This document shows positions 50,095 to 62,614 of a stretch of DNA of 64,000 nt, piece by piece. The number at the start of each line of letters is the position of its first letter. The first letter of the stretch is position 1. Origin of the DNA: Triops longicaudatus (taxonomy: Eukaryota > Arthropoda > Branchiopoda > Notostraca > Triopsidae); the NCBI GenBank assembly GCA_022885665.1, contig JAGQDJ010000186.1, forward strand, positions 254,024 to 318,023, read 5' to 3'. The notes beneath the pieces were generated by a model that had not been told where the DNA came from, made no database searches, and was given only the letters and a program-made list of their open reading frames with translations. Made by a program: the position numbers and the translations under genes.

Positions 50095-53000
50095 TATGTG
50101 TTTACACGTTCGTACGTTGTTGCACTTCCTACGATTTAAGCTTCTGCTGTAGTGTTGTCTGTCTGCAACCTTTTCAACTTTGAAGGAGAGGTCCTTTTGT
50201 TGTGGAGATTTTATGCGTTTTTCTTCGCAAATCGCGTCCTATTTGACCCCTTTTCGCTCCCTTCAACGCTTCACTAGCTCGCTAGCGTTCCCTACCACTG
50301 GAAGAGCCGTAAGCCACAAAACAGGAAAAGAATCAAAGTTCACTATGAAATTCCAACATCAAGTTTGTCTACAGGCAAAAGGTTTCAACCGCGTGTTGAT
50401 TTACGCTCAAAAAGTCTGTTCAGTGAAGTATCTTAATAGAAGAAATGGAGCCCCTAACTGTCGTAGTTGTCTTCAGTAGTGAAAATCAGGGAAACCCAAA
50501 AATTATTTGTTGCGTTCCGTAGTTGAACAAAATCGTTTCCAATACAATATATATTGTTACCGCATGTGTTCAGAATTACCCAGCTTTACGGTATGTCTCT
50601 TCTTATAACTAAGAGTAGAGGTTGATGTCAAATAGAAACTCCGGATAGTACACATCCCGAAACTGTGAAACAAAATCTTTAACTTTCAGACACGATATTA
50701 TTAAATGTACCTGACCGATTTCGTTTCACTTTATACCTTAAAATTTTTAAAAATCAGACCTAGCACTTCAGTTTTACCAATTTTCCTTTTTCCGTGTTAA
50801 TAAGAAAATAGATAAAATTCAACCGTCATTTACAAGTTTAGTAAACGTTTTTTAACAATAACATTAATGTCACAACATTTTTTAACAGAAATTTTTACAG
50901 TATGCTGTCAGAAAATTCTCAGTGTTATTTCTCCACAAGGGGCATGTGTATAGCAGGGCCTTAAGCAGTAGTTGTCGGTCGCAAATGTTTTCTTAGCCAT
51001 TCAGAATGTTACTGACCCACAACGTATGCTACGGTGTCGTGCCGTTAGCATAAGGCGCGTTTGTTTTTGTCATTTTAAAAGGTTGTGTACGACAGTACAT
51101 AGCTAAACTTATATATGACGTGTACTGCGTGTCATACAAAACTGAAAAGTGGCAGTGTTCGAAGCACGTTTATATCATCTAACTTCTAGAAGCGTGCGCG
51201 AAAGTCGGAGATGGGGATTCGGTGCGACAAATTTGGATATTCAGTGATGCCCCCATATGCCGTAGATCGGTTCCGAGTAAAAGTGCCAGGTTTAACAGTC
51301 GTCAGATAGGACTGCGTCTATTCCCTCGAAAACTTTATTCTCATTAATTTAGCTATTATTAACTATTAGCTTACTTATTAGCTTACAAAATCTAATGTCA
51401 GTTGCACGGATACATGAAGGGTTACCGATGATATCTTATCAATTTTTAAACTGGTCTCGTTAGTGGAAGCATCTAAAGAATATTGCAAATCACAGTTAAA
51501 TGCTGCAAATTCGCGACTTGCTACATCGGTCTTCTCTAGAGAATCCGCTTCAGAGTTTCGAAATTACGCTTTTTAGAACCAAAGTATTAATCCTTGTATT
51601 GAAAGAAAGCAAGAGGATGTACTTCCTGAGCTTCATAGTCGTGTTTTTCTGTAATTCTTAGTAAAACTGTACCAGATTTCCGACCGTGCAAATGGGGAAA
51701 TCGCTTCGTAAGCCGTGCTCAAAAAACAGATTTTTTTCTTTTATAAGTATCTCCGAGTTCCTTGCAAAATACAAACTTGTAGCGGGTTCCATTGGCAGCA
51801 CTGAGTGGATGTTTTCACGCGTGCGGGTTAGCGCGTTAGGCGAAAACACTGCAAACTTTGTCACAGACTATTTTGTTAGTGCAAGTGTTTCAGTGCCGTT
51901 TCCGCGCACGCAAGTTTTAAATGTGAATTTAAAATTAAAATTTCCGTCATAGTTAATATATAATTTTCGTAGCGCAGTCAGGAACCTGAGAAGAGCTATT
52001 TTACTGAAGCTTAGAGGAATGAAATCTGAAAAAAAATCGCTTTTTAGTCACGATAAAAAAAAATCTTATATGGTCTTTGCTGCTTATCCTTTGAGTGCAT
52101 ACATAAATTTAATAGGTGGAAAAAGCATATTACGTTGTCAGTGTAACAATTATAAATTATGTAACTATTATAAATACAGTGCAGTCCTTTTATTTGAATA
52201 GGCTCAGGACCGGACGGACGATACACAAATGTGTGGAGTGTTTAAAAATACGGAGTTGTGTACATAACATTTTTCTCTTGGATAACGTTTGCTTCACTCT
52301 TTTCACTTCTAAACGTAAACTTGGCGTAATTGGTTTAGCTGCCATGTCGTCAACGGTGAAAGATGATGGTGAAGAGTTTAAGCTTTCTTTGAGCGTAAGA
52401 CCTTTCAAGCATTTCCTAGGAATTGTAGCTTTCTCGTGTTAAAGATTATTGCCAAAGATCCGTGTTCATTTAGACGAAGTCATTCAGCCTTGCAAGATAT
52501 ACAGTGGGCATTAAAATGTTTCAAAAAAGGGAAGTATTATCCGTTATTCAATAAAAGAAATAAGATTACATTATTGCCATATTTTGCTTCATTATTTCTA
52601 TGGCCACACCGCTTCAAAACCAGCTGAATAATTTTTTGCAGTTTATGGTCCTGAAGCTCTAAAAGAAGGCGCGATTCAGAGTATTTGCACGGTGTCGCTT
52701 TAAATTTTTCCGTTCAAAATGGTGACCGACCGGGTCGCACTTTAGGAGTAGATACAGAAGAACGAACGACTTTGGAGGATTCAAACGCATCGGATAGTTC
52801 AGGAGATACTTTTTTAAAACTTAGGTATATTTTTGCTAAGACAAAATACAGGAAATCGGCACTGTACCTCAGAATTAACATACTCGTGCTTCCGTTCAAT
52901 ATAAGGATAAATATTTTGACGCTAAATTACGAAGGATTAAAGCAGATCCAGTTAAGTTAAAGACAAGTAGAGCGAATCATTTGTGCAGCATTAGTGTGCA

Positions 53001-54064
53001 ATATTGAACTTCAGTAATTTGCAGTATTCTTTAAAAGTTTCCAGATAACGATATCAGTTTAAAAATTGCTCAGATATTATCGGTAACAGTTTATATGTGT
53101 ACAATTAAAAAATATTTTTGCGTAAGTTTTGTTAGTAAATATGAATAAACTTTTTGAGTGTATGGGACACATTTCTACTTTACACATGTTAAATATGGCT
53201 CAGTTAACTCGTCTCCGTTCACGCTTTGTTTTTGCGGGCCGATCTACCGCTTAAATTTAACTTAATTCGCACCATTCTTCGTAAATATTAATGATCTGAT
53301 TGTTATAACCTTACCTTTTGTCGATTGTTACTTATTTTAAATTTCCCGCTCAGGAAATTGTTATAAGTGAGCAGTCATTTTTTTCTACAGTTTTAAAAAA
53401 AAACTGTATTTATGTCGGAACGGTCCGGAACGGTTAAGGAAGTCAAAAGAACGAAACGAACGGTATAAAATTGCCAAAGGAATGGAATGAACTCCGTTCC
53501 GGCTGAGATGACCATTCCGAAAAATTGTCTACAATATTCATCGTTAGCGCCATTAAGAGACAGCACAAAAACCCAACACAGACAAAAAATTACGACGCAG
53601 CGAAAGTTCCACTACCTGGCGCTGGTCAGTGCGCACTCCCACCTGCAAAAGTACACAGGCATGCGATGCCTGAAAATGCAGTGCCAGGTTTCCAACTGAA
53701 TTTGCCATAAGAAAAGGTAGGGACCCGTGAGGCGCACGGAAATTAAAGCTCCGTTTGAGTCCTGCTTCAGCTGCACGTTCTCACGAAAGGAAAGGCAAAT
53801 GCCATTGAAGCGTGCTGTCCGGATATCTTTTTTTTTTACCACTACTGTAATGAACATGCCTGTAATAGAAAGGGAAAATAGATATGGAGAAGAGGGGTTA
53901 ATAACCTTCCGCAAGTACCGGTATGATTTCCGACGCACTGTACAAACTATCGCTAACCATTAATTGATGTGTAGTTTTGTAGTCTGACCCCATTTTGCGC
54001 TCTATTAGAATGCTCATCTTTTGATCTCCCATTTGTATTCTGTTAGTTTTAGAAGTATTGCAAC

Positions 54065-57000
54065 ATGTCTGATGGGAACGCACCCCGAGGGCGTGCACGC
54101 AAGAGGCACCTCGGTGAAGATTCGCCTGGCAGGGATGAAGAGCAACCACGGCGTCCGGGCGAAAGACCTTACCTGTCCAACGTATGTAACTTAAAAACTG
54201 GGATCAAGTAAAAGCTTACTACGATTCTAAGACGGTAAAACCTACCTTCGTGCCTTTCTAGTCTTCCCGTCCGTCTGGCGCGCGAGGACCACCGTTCCAG
54301 TCCGGATATTCTTCAACGTCCTCTTCATCACCTTGTGTACGATATTTTTCATATCCATCCCAATCTGTTTTTCTTCGATGCGCCGTTACGTGACGCTTTA
54401 ACTTAAGTCATGAACATGTTACTCAAGGCTTTTGAGATTTTGCTCTTTCAAGTTTTGACAATTACAACGTAAGTTTTATTTAGCAATCTTCCGGAGCTCC
54501 GCCACGTCGTCCTCCCTGCGGAAATCCAGCCCACAACAACAGAAATGGTGCAAATAGTTCCAGTGAACGCTATCCTAGACACGAACAAACGGCGCCATCA
54601 CACGTTGTATGTGATGTTCGGGACCATTAGTTAGAGGGTGCATTTTATTGTGAACTGAACTGACCAACGGGGCTTAGCATAACGGCGTTTTGGCATGTAC
54701 AGGACTAGCTTGACGGTCATTTTTGCGTTAAAAAAAGCGTTGATCTGAAATCCGCCCTCAATTCTATTGTGCTCAGAGACATTTTAACCTCTCATTCCGG
54801 CTCGTAGCCAGAATTTCGGTTCGGGGGTGGGATCAGTATTCAATTTTATTGGACATTTGGGTTTTGTCTGTCTCACTGCTTTTCGTGAAACGTTCAGCTA
54901 GTTGAACGGAACCTGCCCACGCCATGTCGTTGTCAACTGGGAGAAGAACTGGCCAGCGGATCAGTTTTGAATAAAATACACCCATAGTTTGTACCTGTTC
55001 GACAATCTAAGAAACTTTAATTTCTCTTCTAGACCTCTGCTTCGAGCTCCCGGGGCTTCCCCGCGCTTCCTTGTTATGGAGGTGCTCCGCCTGCACGTCA
55101 GAGCAACAGCGAGGTCGCTATACCACTTGGGGCTGCCGGAGTCTCGAAGAAAGGTAATTAAATTACAGTGATTGGTTATTCAAGTCTTTTAATAGAGTAT
55201 TATTATTTAGGGAGGACCGGGAACCCTATAGAATTGCTTGTAAACTACTTTCAAGTGAAGCCCCTGCAGGAGTGGAAGTTATTCCAGTATCGAGTTGACT
55301 TCACTCCTGATATAGAACACATAACTGTCAGGAAAGCGTTACTCTACAAACATGAAGACAAGCTGGGGTCAATGCTGTTTGATGGAAGCACAATTTTCAT
55401 TCCTAAAATCTTACCCGTCAATGTAAGTACTGTATTCCGTTTGGTACCTAATTGATTGTTACTTGTAATTCTACTAGCTAGTAAATTTTAATTCAGTAAT
55501 CATAGGTAATTGGTATGTTACCTTACGTAACTACCCCACAATACTAATTTTTCGATACTATTCATATTTTTCTGTACTTTTCTTTGATTATTATTATTTT
55601 GTCGCCATTTGTTTAGCTGGAGCTGGTTTCAGCATTGAAGAGCGATAACTCAATAGTGACGATGAGCGTGAAGCGCGTTGGAGAGGTGGATTCTACTGAC
55701 CATCATTACCAGCAAGTGCTCAATTTGATCTTGCGTCGGTGCCTGGAGAAGCTTAAACTCGTCATCTGGAACCGAAACTATTATGATAAAGACGCAGCAG
55801 AACAGATCTCTCAGTACAGGCTTAGTGTGTGGCCTGGTTACGTTACCTCTGTCCGGCATCACGAAAACTCTCTCATGTTGTGCTGTGAGATTACCCACCG
55901 TGTCTTAAGAGAAGAATGTGCTTCAGATGTGCTCGCTAGAAATCTACGAAATGGTCAAGTAAGATTAAGGACATGTCCAGCAAATTAATAAAGTTCAAGA
56001 AGACAACAGACATCATGCTATAATATTATGTTGCTATGTAGGAAGCTGCTTTAACTGCGCTACTGGGGGAGATCGTTATGACTCGTTATAACAACAAAAC
56101 CTACCGTGTTGATGATATTGACTGGACCAAGACACCGGCTGACACGTTTGAGTTACGAAAAGAAAAGAGGATGGTCTCATATGCAGAGTACTATAAGGAG
56201 CGCTATAACATAGTTACACGAGACATGCGCCAACCAATGCTGATTTCGAAACCGAAGGAGAAAAGCAGGAATAGAGGGGACAACCAGCCTGTTTACCTGA
56301 TCCCAGAACATGCTTATATGACTGGTAACATTTCGTGATTTTTTTAAGTGTTTATTCATAACTGAGTAAATTACTTACGACTGTGTGTGTGTGTTTTACA
56401 TTATCTATATATGTATTGTCATAATTATTTTTGGAGGGATGATATTGAACTTAACACGTTTATAGGAAGGACTTCCTGATCAATGTTATATGCCCACGTA
56501 GCACATTTACTAAAGATATACGTATATTAAAACGTTTGGACGTGTAGTTTCAGTGGAATTTTCAGTGGAGTATTTTATACGTATCACACAAAGACGTATT
56601 TTAGTGGCACCCGAATGAACGTTTGCAAAAAGGGCTATAGATCGTTTATTAGACATATAATACGCGTAATCCATTAACGTAACGCGTTTTATTTAAAAGA
56701 AAATAATACCTTTTGAAAACGTAAAGTGTGCAACTTGGGTGGGTATAGAGGAAAATATGGTGAGGATTATTAGTATACTTTTTCATAAAGCAATCTAGTA
56801 ATTTTCTTCTCTAATCTCTCGATCGCAGCTCTTACCTAGCTTGCGGAAAAAAATTGTACTTGTCCCCCAGTATTTTTTGTTTGCCGCAGTGGCAGGTTAT
56901 TTCACTCTTTTTTTTTAGTCAGTTAATTGCAGGAACAACGTAATTTGCTTGGATTACTTTGGTCAGTTGTTCATATTATTTTGTTGTGGCCTTCCAGGTT

Positions 57001-58629
57001 TGTCGGAAGAAATGAGAAAAGACTTCAACACCATGAAAACGGTAGGTGTTGTAACGCGTTTGGACCCTGACTCGCGCATCCGTGCGCTCCAGAAGTTTAG
57101 TCAGCGTTTAACGACGAATCCAGCGATAGTAGACCATTTGCGTAAATGGGGCCTACAACTGGGCCGTGATCTGGAGCGTGTGCAGGGTCGTGTCTTAGAT
57201 CCGGAGCGCATCATCTTTGGTAAAGGTGCTGAGTTCAGAGGCAACCGACAAGCTGATTGGTCTCGTGAAATGCGAGGTAGCTAAAATTATCTTCTGGTAT
57301 CGATGTTAAATATTTAAGTAACATTAGGCAAGACTTTTCTGGGGACGATGAATCTGATCAAATTTGCCATTGTGTATCCCCGTGCCATGGAACGCGACCT
57401 GAATGAATTTCTGGAAAGTTTGTCCCGTGTGGCTAATATGGGCTTGAATTTTGATGTGCAATATGCTGCCAGGTACTTTGATTTTTGGGCTCTTTAGTCT
57501 GTTTCGTATCTAAAAGAAATTCTGGGGTGTAGATTTGCCATAGAGCGTGACGTCGTCCAAGCGTATGTGCAAGAGCTTACACGTGTAGTGGAGAGAGAAC
57601 CAGAGTTCGTACTCGTGTTATTGCGATCTCAGCGTGCGGATATGTACGCCGCCATCAAGAAGCTGCTTACTTGCGAGAATGCCATCCCGAATCAAGTCAT
57701 TACACAGCGTATTTTGAAGAAGGGTCTGTCGGTCGCCACAAAGGTTTATATCCAAATGGCGTGTAAGATGGGCTGTGAACCCTGGAGAGTCCACATCCCT
57801 ATGCAGAACGCCATGGCGATCGGTTATGACACATACCATGACAAGGGTCAGAAGCGCAGTGTAGGCGCTTTCGTGGCATCCATCAACCAGGCCATGACCC
57901 GTTACTGCTCCACGGCGATCCTTCATTACAACAATGAAGAGTTGTGCTGCAAGATTGGTATTTGTATGCGGAAATCCCTGCAGGAATACCAGAAAGCCAA
58001 TGATGGCGCGGTGCCGGACAAAATTTTCTACTACAGAGATGGCGTAGGCACTGGCGACATCCAGTACCTGAAGATGCAAGAGATAGCACAGTTAAAGGAA
58101 GCTTTTCGAGCCATCCACCCGGATTACAACCCCAAGTTAGTGGTTGTTCTAGTCAGCAAACGGATTAACACCAGGATCATGAAAGAATCGGGCCGTGAAA
58201 GAAATCCGGAACCAGGGACAATTGTCGATGATGTAATCACCTTGCCGGACCGGTACGATTTTTTCTTGGTATCGCAGTATGTCAACCAAGGTACTGTTTC
58301 CCCCACGGCATACAATGTCATTGAAGATACCTTGGGACTGCCTCCTGACCGTGTGCAGCAACTTACGTACAAGCTGACACACTTGTATTACAATTGGCAG
58401 GTAATTTACTGAAGCAAAAAAAAAAAAATAGCTCACGCGTTAAGCTTACTTAAGTTATTTATTTGGACTGACTTGCGAGCATTGGTAATTGGAATTTTGA
58501 CTGTTTTTGTAGGGAACTTTACGTGTACCTGCACCTTGCCACTATGCGCACAAGTTGGCTTACTTGGTTGGAGAAGCCCTGCATACCGAAACCCACCAGG
58601 GACTCTCGTGTCTACCTTTTTACCTGTAA
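54065..58629 (+). CDS. piwi: Piwi-subfamily Argonaute (893 aa, 11 exons)
   Basis: Piwi proteins bind piRNAs and silence transposons, mainly in germ cells. Exons: 54065-54181, 54262-54336, 54484-54606, 55033-55153, 55211-55422, 55617-55958, 56042-56324, 56998-57276, 57328-57472, 57533-58400 and 58513-58629; every junction is GT-AG and in phase. The N-terminus has Arg-Gly/Arg-Ala pairs (APRGRARKRH, SGARGPP) like those methylated for Tudor binding. Then KKGRTGNPIELLVNYF begins the conserved N domain; the PAZ region is at about 300-415; MID and PIWI follow. In the PIWI domain the first catalytic Asp is Asp665 (YDTYHD) and the second Asp735 (FYYRDGVGTGD). The usual third residue, His in PTHYNV, is Ala825 here (SPTAYNV). 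The C-terminus LPFYL is typical. Length is normal for the family. An interspersed-repeat trace lies in intron 3. Confidence 0.95.
54800..54900 (+). repeat. Interspersed repeat fragment in Piwi intron 3
   Basis: GGCTCGTAGCCAGAATTTCG followed by GTTCGGGGGTGGGATCAG and later GGACATTTGGGTTTTG resembles the repeats at 12470 and 15955. Only the G-rich end is recognisable. Confidence 0.35.
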
Positions 58630-61361
58630 ACTGGAGTGTTGAAGTCTTACTCACCCGTTTGTTCTTAATTTTGAAATTCATTGTCGTCCTTACGTAGTTT
58701 TGTAAGACTTTCCCCTTTGTGTTATTTTCTTCAGATATATTCTGAAGATATTTTCTGATTTTCTTACGATATTTTCTGAAGAAGGAAAAGAAGATGAAAG
58801 GTATGTGAGTGATAAAGGTTTTGATTTAAAAAGATATTATGACACCTCTTGAGAAGAGGTTTTTCTTACAGTTTGTTAACTTAAGGGTCTCCCTATACCG
58901 AATATTCAGGATTGACTTTTGATAGAAACTTGAAAGTCACACGGTGACTTTTGATAGAAACTTACTACCTAAACCACCAGTTGTCCTAGTAATAGTGACG
59001 TGTACGCGTGAGAAATTTTCGGTGACTCGCTGCTGGAGGACCAAAAGTCGGGAGTCGAGAAAAATATGTAAACGCATACTTGGACAAGTACCGCTGCCGG
59101 TTTCGGTAGTAGGTTACGGTTGCAACCTTGAGCATATGCAATATCCCTGAAGACTCGGTTTATGGAGACCTGAAGTGTTACGAAATTTTTGCCAAATATG
59201 AGGCTTGGAAAGCCTTGTGCCTTAATATTCCAGATCGGTATAACCAAAGACTTTTTTGTACTTTTTTATATAAAAATTATAACTTTCCACATAGGCAGAA
59301 GAAAATGCCCATCTCGTAGGTTGCAATACAAAACCAGACCTGACAAATGGTGTATTTTATTAATACAATAATCAATCTTAAGAATTTTGCTTTACCCAGT
59401 GGAAAACACCTCGTGGGTATGAAAAACGTGGAAATGAAGTTAGTAGCAAGATGAGTAATATTCTTGTTCGATCTCAAGATACATTTGAAAGTTTGTTGTT
59501 AGCTGAATAGAGAGACGCTTTTAATTATCAGAGAAGTCGTGCCCCACCTCTTTCATACGCAATATTGCTACTGTATTCTCACGTGATGTATCACGATGCC
59601 GACACAGTTCATATTATAGCAAAAAGTAGACCTACATACTACCATCGCGATGCAAATCTGAATTAAAGAATTTCGTTTATATAGAGGTTTCCAAACTGCG
59701 CCATGAAAGGCTTGCAGGAGCGCCGCCAAAGATTCCTAGAATGTCAATTGAAAGTCAACAAGCCCACGAAATTAATAAACGTGACCAGCATGATTTAACA
59801 AACGACTATGAATGATTTGTCTCCATTTACCGTGCACCGTTTGATACTCAAGTAAGAAAAGCAAAAGCAACCGGCGTACCTGGAAACTCAGCCTTAAGAT
59901 TGGCGAAGTCCCTACTTGAACTTCTTGCATTGTAACAGCAGCTCGCTTAACTTAACGTCGACTAACGCCGTCAAGCTTATCCCATTTCTTAGGTTTGAGC
60001 TACTTGGTTGGGACGTTTGACATTTATGACGTTACCGTGCAAACGTACCAACTTTGTTCTCTTCTCAGTAGCTGGAATAGAGGATTATGTATTTCTACCA
60101 TACGAAGTAGTGCACTAGAGGAGTTGTTTTTTTCCCACTTTTGAAAAGACTTATAACAATTACCGTTAACACCTTTTTTTTGCAACTATTTCTCTTTTCT
60201 AGCGAAGTCGTTCTCCATGCACAAGAAGTCAAGATGGTTTTTGAGGAACACCTTTCGATGATGAACTACTGGTTTGAACCTGGCTTAGACGGACTAGTAT
60301 TTGAACTGGACTGAAGGCCAGAAGTCCTACTCTGAGCAAATTTTGGGGGTGAACCACTCCGGCAAGTCATTTTTTTGCTAGTGAATTAGACTTGCACTTG
60401 ATTTTGAACAGAAATGCTATGGCCGGAATTGGAAGGATGTTGGACATCGACGCTGACTATCTTCGATTCTGAGAAATGCAGAAAGTCTGTCCATGAACAT
60501 TTTCTTAGGAAAAGTAGCATTTATATGAGATTTAAGTTTCTGATAATACGTAGCCACTGTAGTTATTAAAAAAAAAACGAAATTGTCACTTTCGAAAATT
60601 AGTAAAGGTTAAAGATGTTCACAAGGAGTAATTGTGGAAAACCAAAAACAAGCAGAGTACTCTGGACTTGCATTTTTAGGTTTCGAATAATGGTGACAAA
60701 TTAAAGCTCAACACGCTTAATATACAGACAGTAAGTTCTAATCGATTAGTCCATGTCAGAATTTGATTGAAATTAGACTGCACCATTTACTGGACTTATT
60801 TAAATAATTTGCTAGTAGTTGGAGTTGGATTTGTGTTGTAGCAGAGCGGAGTTAAAATTGGGATTGGCTCTGCCGAAAGAAACAATGTTAGGATTTTATG
60901 TTTCAGTTCTTTTTATAGTTTCAAAACCTACTCGGACTTGCTTAAAGTCCTGTTTTTACTTTTGCTTAAGCCTGGCTTGACATTAGTTTGAAGAAGATCG
61001 CCTTGAAACATTCTCATGAATTTAGGACCCTTTCGAGGGCCATGTTCTATCAAGATTTTCTTTTTCAGCTGATGAAGACAGTCTAATTGAACTTGCATGT
61101 GATAATAATGCATGTGAATGTTGCATGTGAATTTGCCTGTGATGTAATACCTTAAAAGCGAGATTCGGCACCCATGGCCCCCATAGTTCTCCGTAAGCAG
61201 CGATGTGAAATGGGCTAAAGTTAGTACGGGTTAGCCCTTGGATGAGTTAGCCCGGGACAGATCCCCGTGAGTTAGTTATCAACGTCTTTGTTTACATCCA
61301 TGTTTGGGTGTGTTTGGAAGTGTAAAAATTTAAGCAAAATAAGATTAGTAAGTATAAAACC
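58630..61361. other. Intergenic, no gene seen
   Basis: Follows the Piwi stop. Contains a 19-base direct repeat (TGACTTTTGATAGAAACTT at 58913 and 58945) and a weak inverted relation between about 58957-58990 and 59085-59125, suggesting a decayed small element. The VPS37B promoter must lie near the right end; no TATA box is evident. Confidence 0.55.
58913..58963 (+). repeat. Direct repeat, two exact 19-base copies
   Basis: TGACTTTTGATAGAAACTT occurs at 58913-58931 and 58945-58963, 13 bases apart. It may be part of a small mobile-element remnant that continues to about 59125. Confidence 0.85.
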
Positions 61362-62363
61362 ATGTTTGGCCCTCCAGTGATTCCGATGATGGCTCAGCAA
61401 ATGCCCAGTATGGACATAGGCATGTCTGTAGCTTCAACCATGAGTTTGTTGCAACACCTCGAAAACCAGGAATTGCAGGAACTGCTGAATGAGGATACCA
61501 AACTTGATCCCACGCTAAGGGACACAGTTCATGTAAGTCACCCTAACTAAGTATCCGTTTTCTCCCTACGAAAATTGGTTTTGGTAATATTTAAATGCCA
61601 TGTTCCTTGATTGCCTGTAGGTTAAGTCGATTGAAGCCGACAAAGACATGCTTTTGGCCACTAACAAGTCGCTCGCTGAAACCAACTTAAGCTACGAACC
61701 CAAACTTGCTGCTGCCAAGCAAAGATTGATCGAGTACTACGAATTGGCGTCTGAATTGTCGAGCAGAGTACAAGAAAAACAAAGGCAAATAGGTAATTGC
61801 AGGTTTTGTATACTCTTCATCGCTTAAAAATATTGCGTCACTTCTTTAATCTGTCATCTGGTTCTTTAGAAGAAACTGGCAAAAATGTCAACATGGAAAC
61901 CGCAATTGTGCTAGTTCAGACAGCTGCCACGCGAACCGAAGAAGATACGGAGGTAAACTTGTTAAACAAAAACAGCACTGTAGGAAGTTCCTAACTATTT
62001 CCCTTAAGTTATTCTGTATTTATTAGTAACACTTCGTTACGTTGGTCTGATTGGTTGAAATCAGGATGGCTATACTGTCACATTTTAATGCTATTTTCCC
62101 TGTAGGCAATCGCGGATAGATTTCTCGAAGGAAGTGTGGATGTGGAATTGTTCATTGAGACGTTCACTGCCGAGCGCAAAGTGGCTCATTTGCGTCGTGT
62201 GAAAGCAGATAAACTGCAGGAAATTGCCAAACAACGAGGAAAAGCCAGTCGTCAAGCTCCTCCCCGCCCTGCACCAAATCCCATGTCTCCCAGCCTCTCT
62301 CTTCCGTATCCCATCTCCAGTCCTCCTTTAGCTCCATACTCGGTATACCCGAGATTAGAATAG
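61362..62363 (+). CDS. VPS37B: VPS37B-like ESCRT-I subunit (227 aa, four exons)
   Basis: VPS37 is a core subunit of ESCRT-I, which sorts ubiquitinated membrane cargo into multivesicular bodies and acts in cytokinetic abscission. Exons 61362-61532, 61621-61792, 61870-61952 and 62106-62363 join in phase. The N-terminus LLQHLENQELQELLNEDTKL and the following ATNKSLAETNLSYEPKL match VPS37B/C (LNELLEDEGQL; ASNRSLAEGNLLYQPQL). The mod(r) domain continues through AIADRFLEGSVDVELFI and RKVAHLRRVKADKLQE. The C-terminus is Pro-rich (PPRPAPNPMSPSL), as in VPS37B, but much shorter than the human one. A Met/Pro-rich leader of about 25 residues is extra. ATTAAA lies about 100 bases past the stop. Confidence 0.93.
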
Positions 62364-62614
62364 TGCGCTAATGTTGTTTACTGGAATTATTTCTCTTTCC
62401 ACCTTACGATAATATCGAGTTAATGTGGAAGATAATTCATTAAGGAAAATAAGGGAATTCATTAAAGCCATTTTTAAGTTTTGATGGTTACATTGAACAT
62501 GACTAGTAGGCTTCGTCTGCCCGACAACAATGGAGAAAAGTAGTTAAGCTACGGATCTGTATATTGCAACTGTACATTATACACGTTTGACACAAAGTGT
62601 ACACGAAATATTAA
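62364..62614. other. Short gap between convergent genes
   Basis: 251 bases separate the VPS37B stop from the DNAJC30-like stop on the other strand. The two 3' untranslated regions probably share or overlap here. Confidence 0.6.

Larger units (their letters stand above)
45192..54064. other. Intergenic DNA with mobile-element relics
   Basis: Nearly 9 kb without a supported gene. It contains a hAT-type element (47493-47969), a pogo/Tigger-type element (49250-50094) and a C run (46803-46814). Open frames at 49161-49424 and 49929-50479 overlap or flank the second element and have no recognisable product. Frames at 51.7-52.9 kb are AT-rich and unsupported. Confidence 0.55.

Noticed and set aside
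52178..52240. Second pogo-like element end (CAGTGCAGTCC after TA)
   Set aside because: I could not find a matching inverted end with TA within several kilobases.
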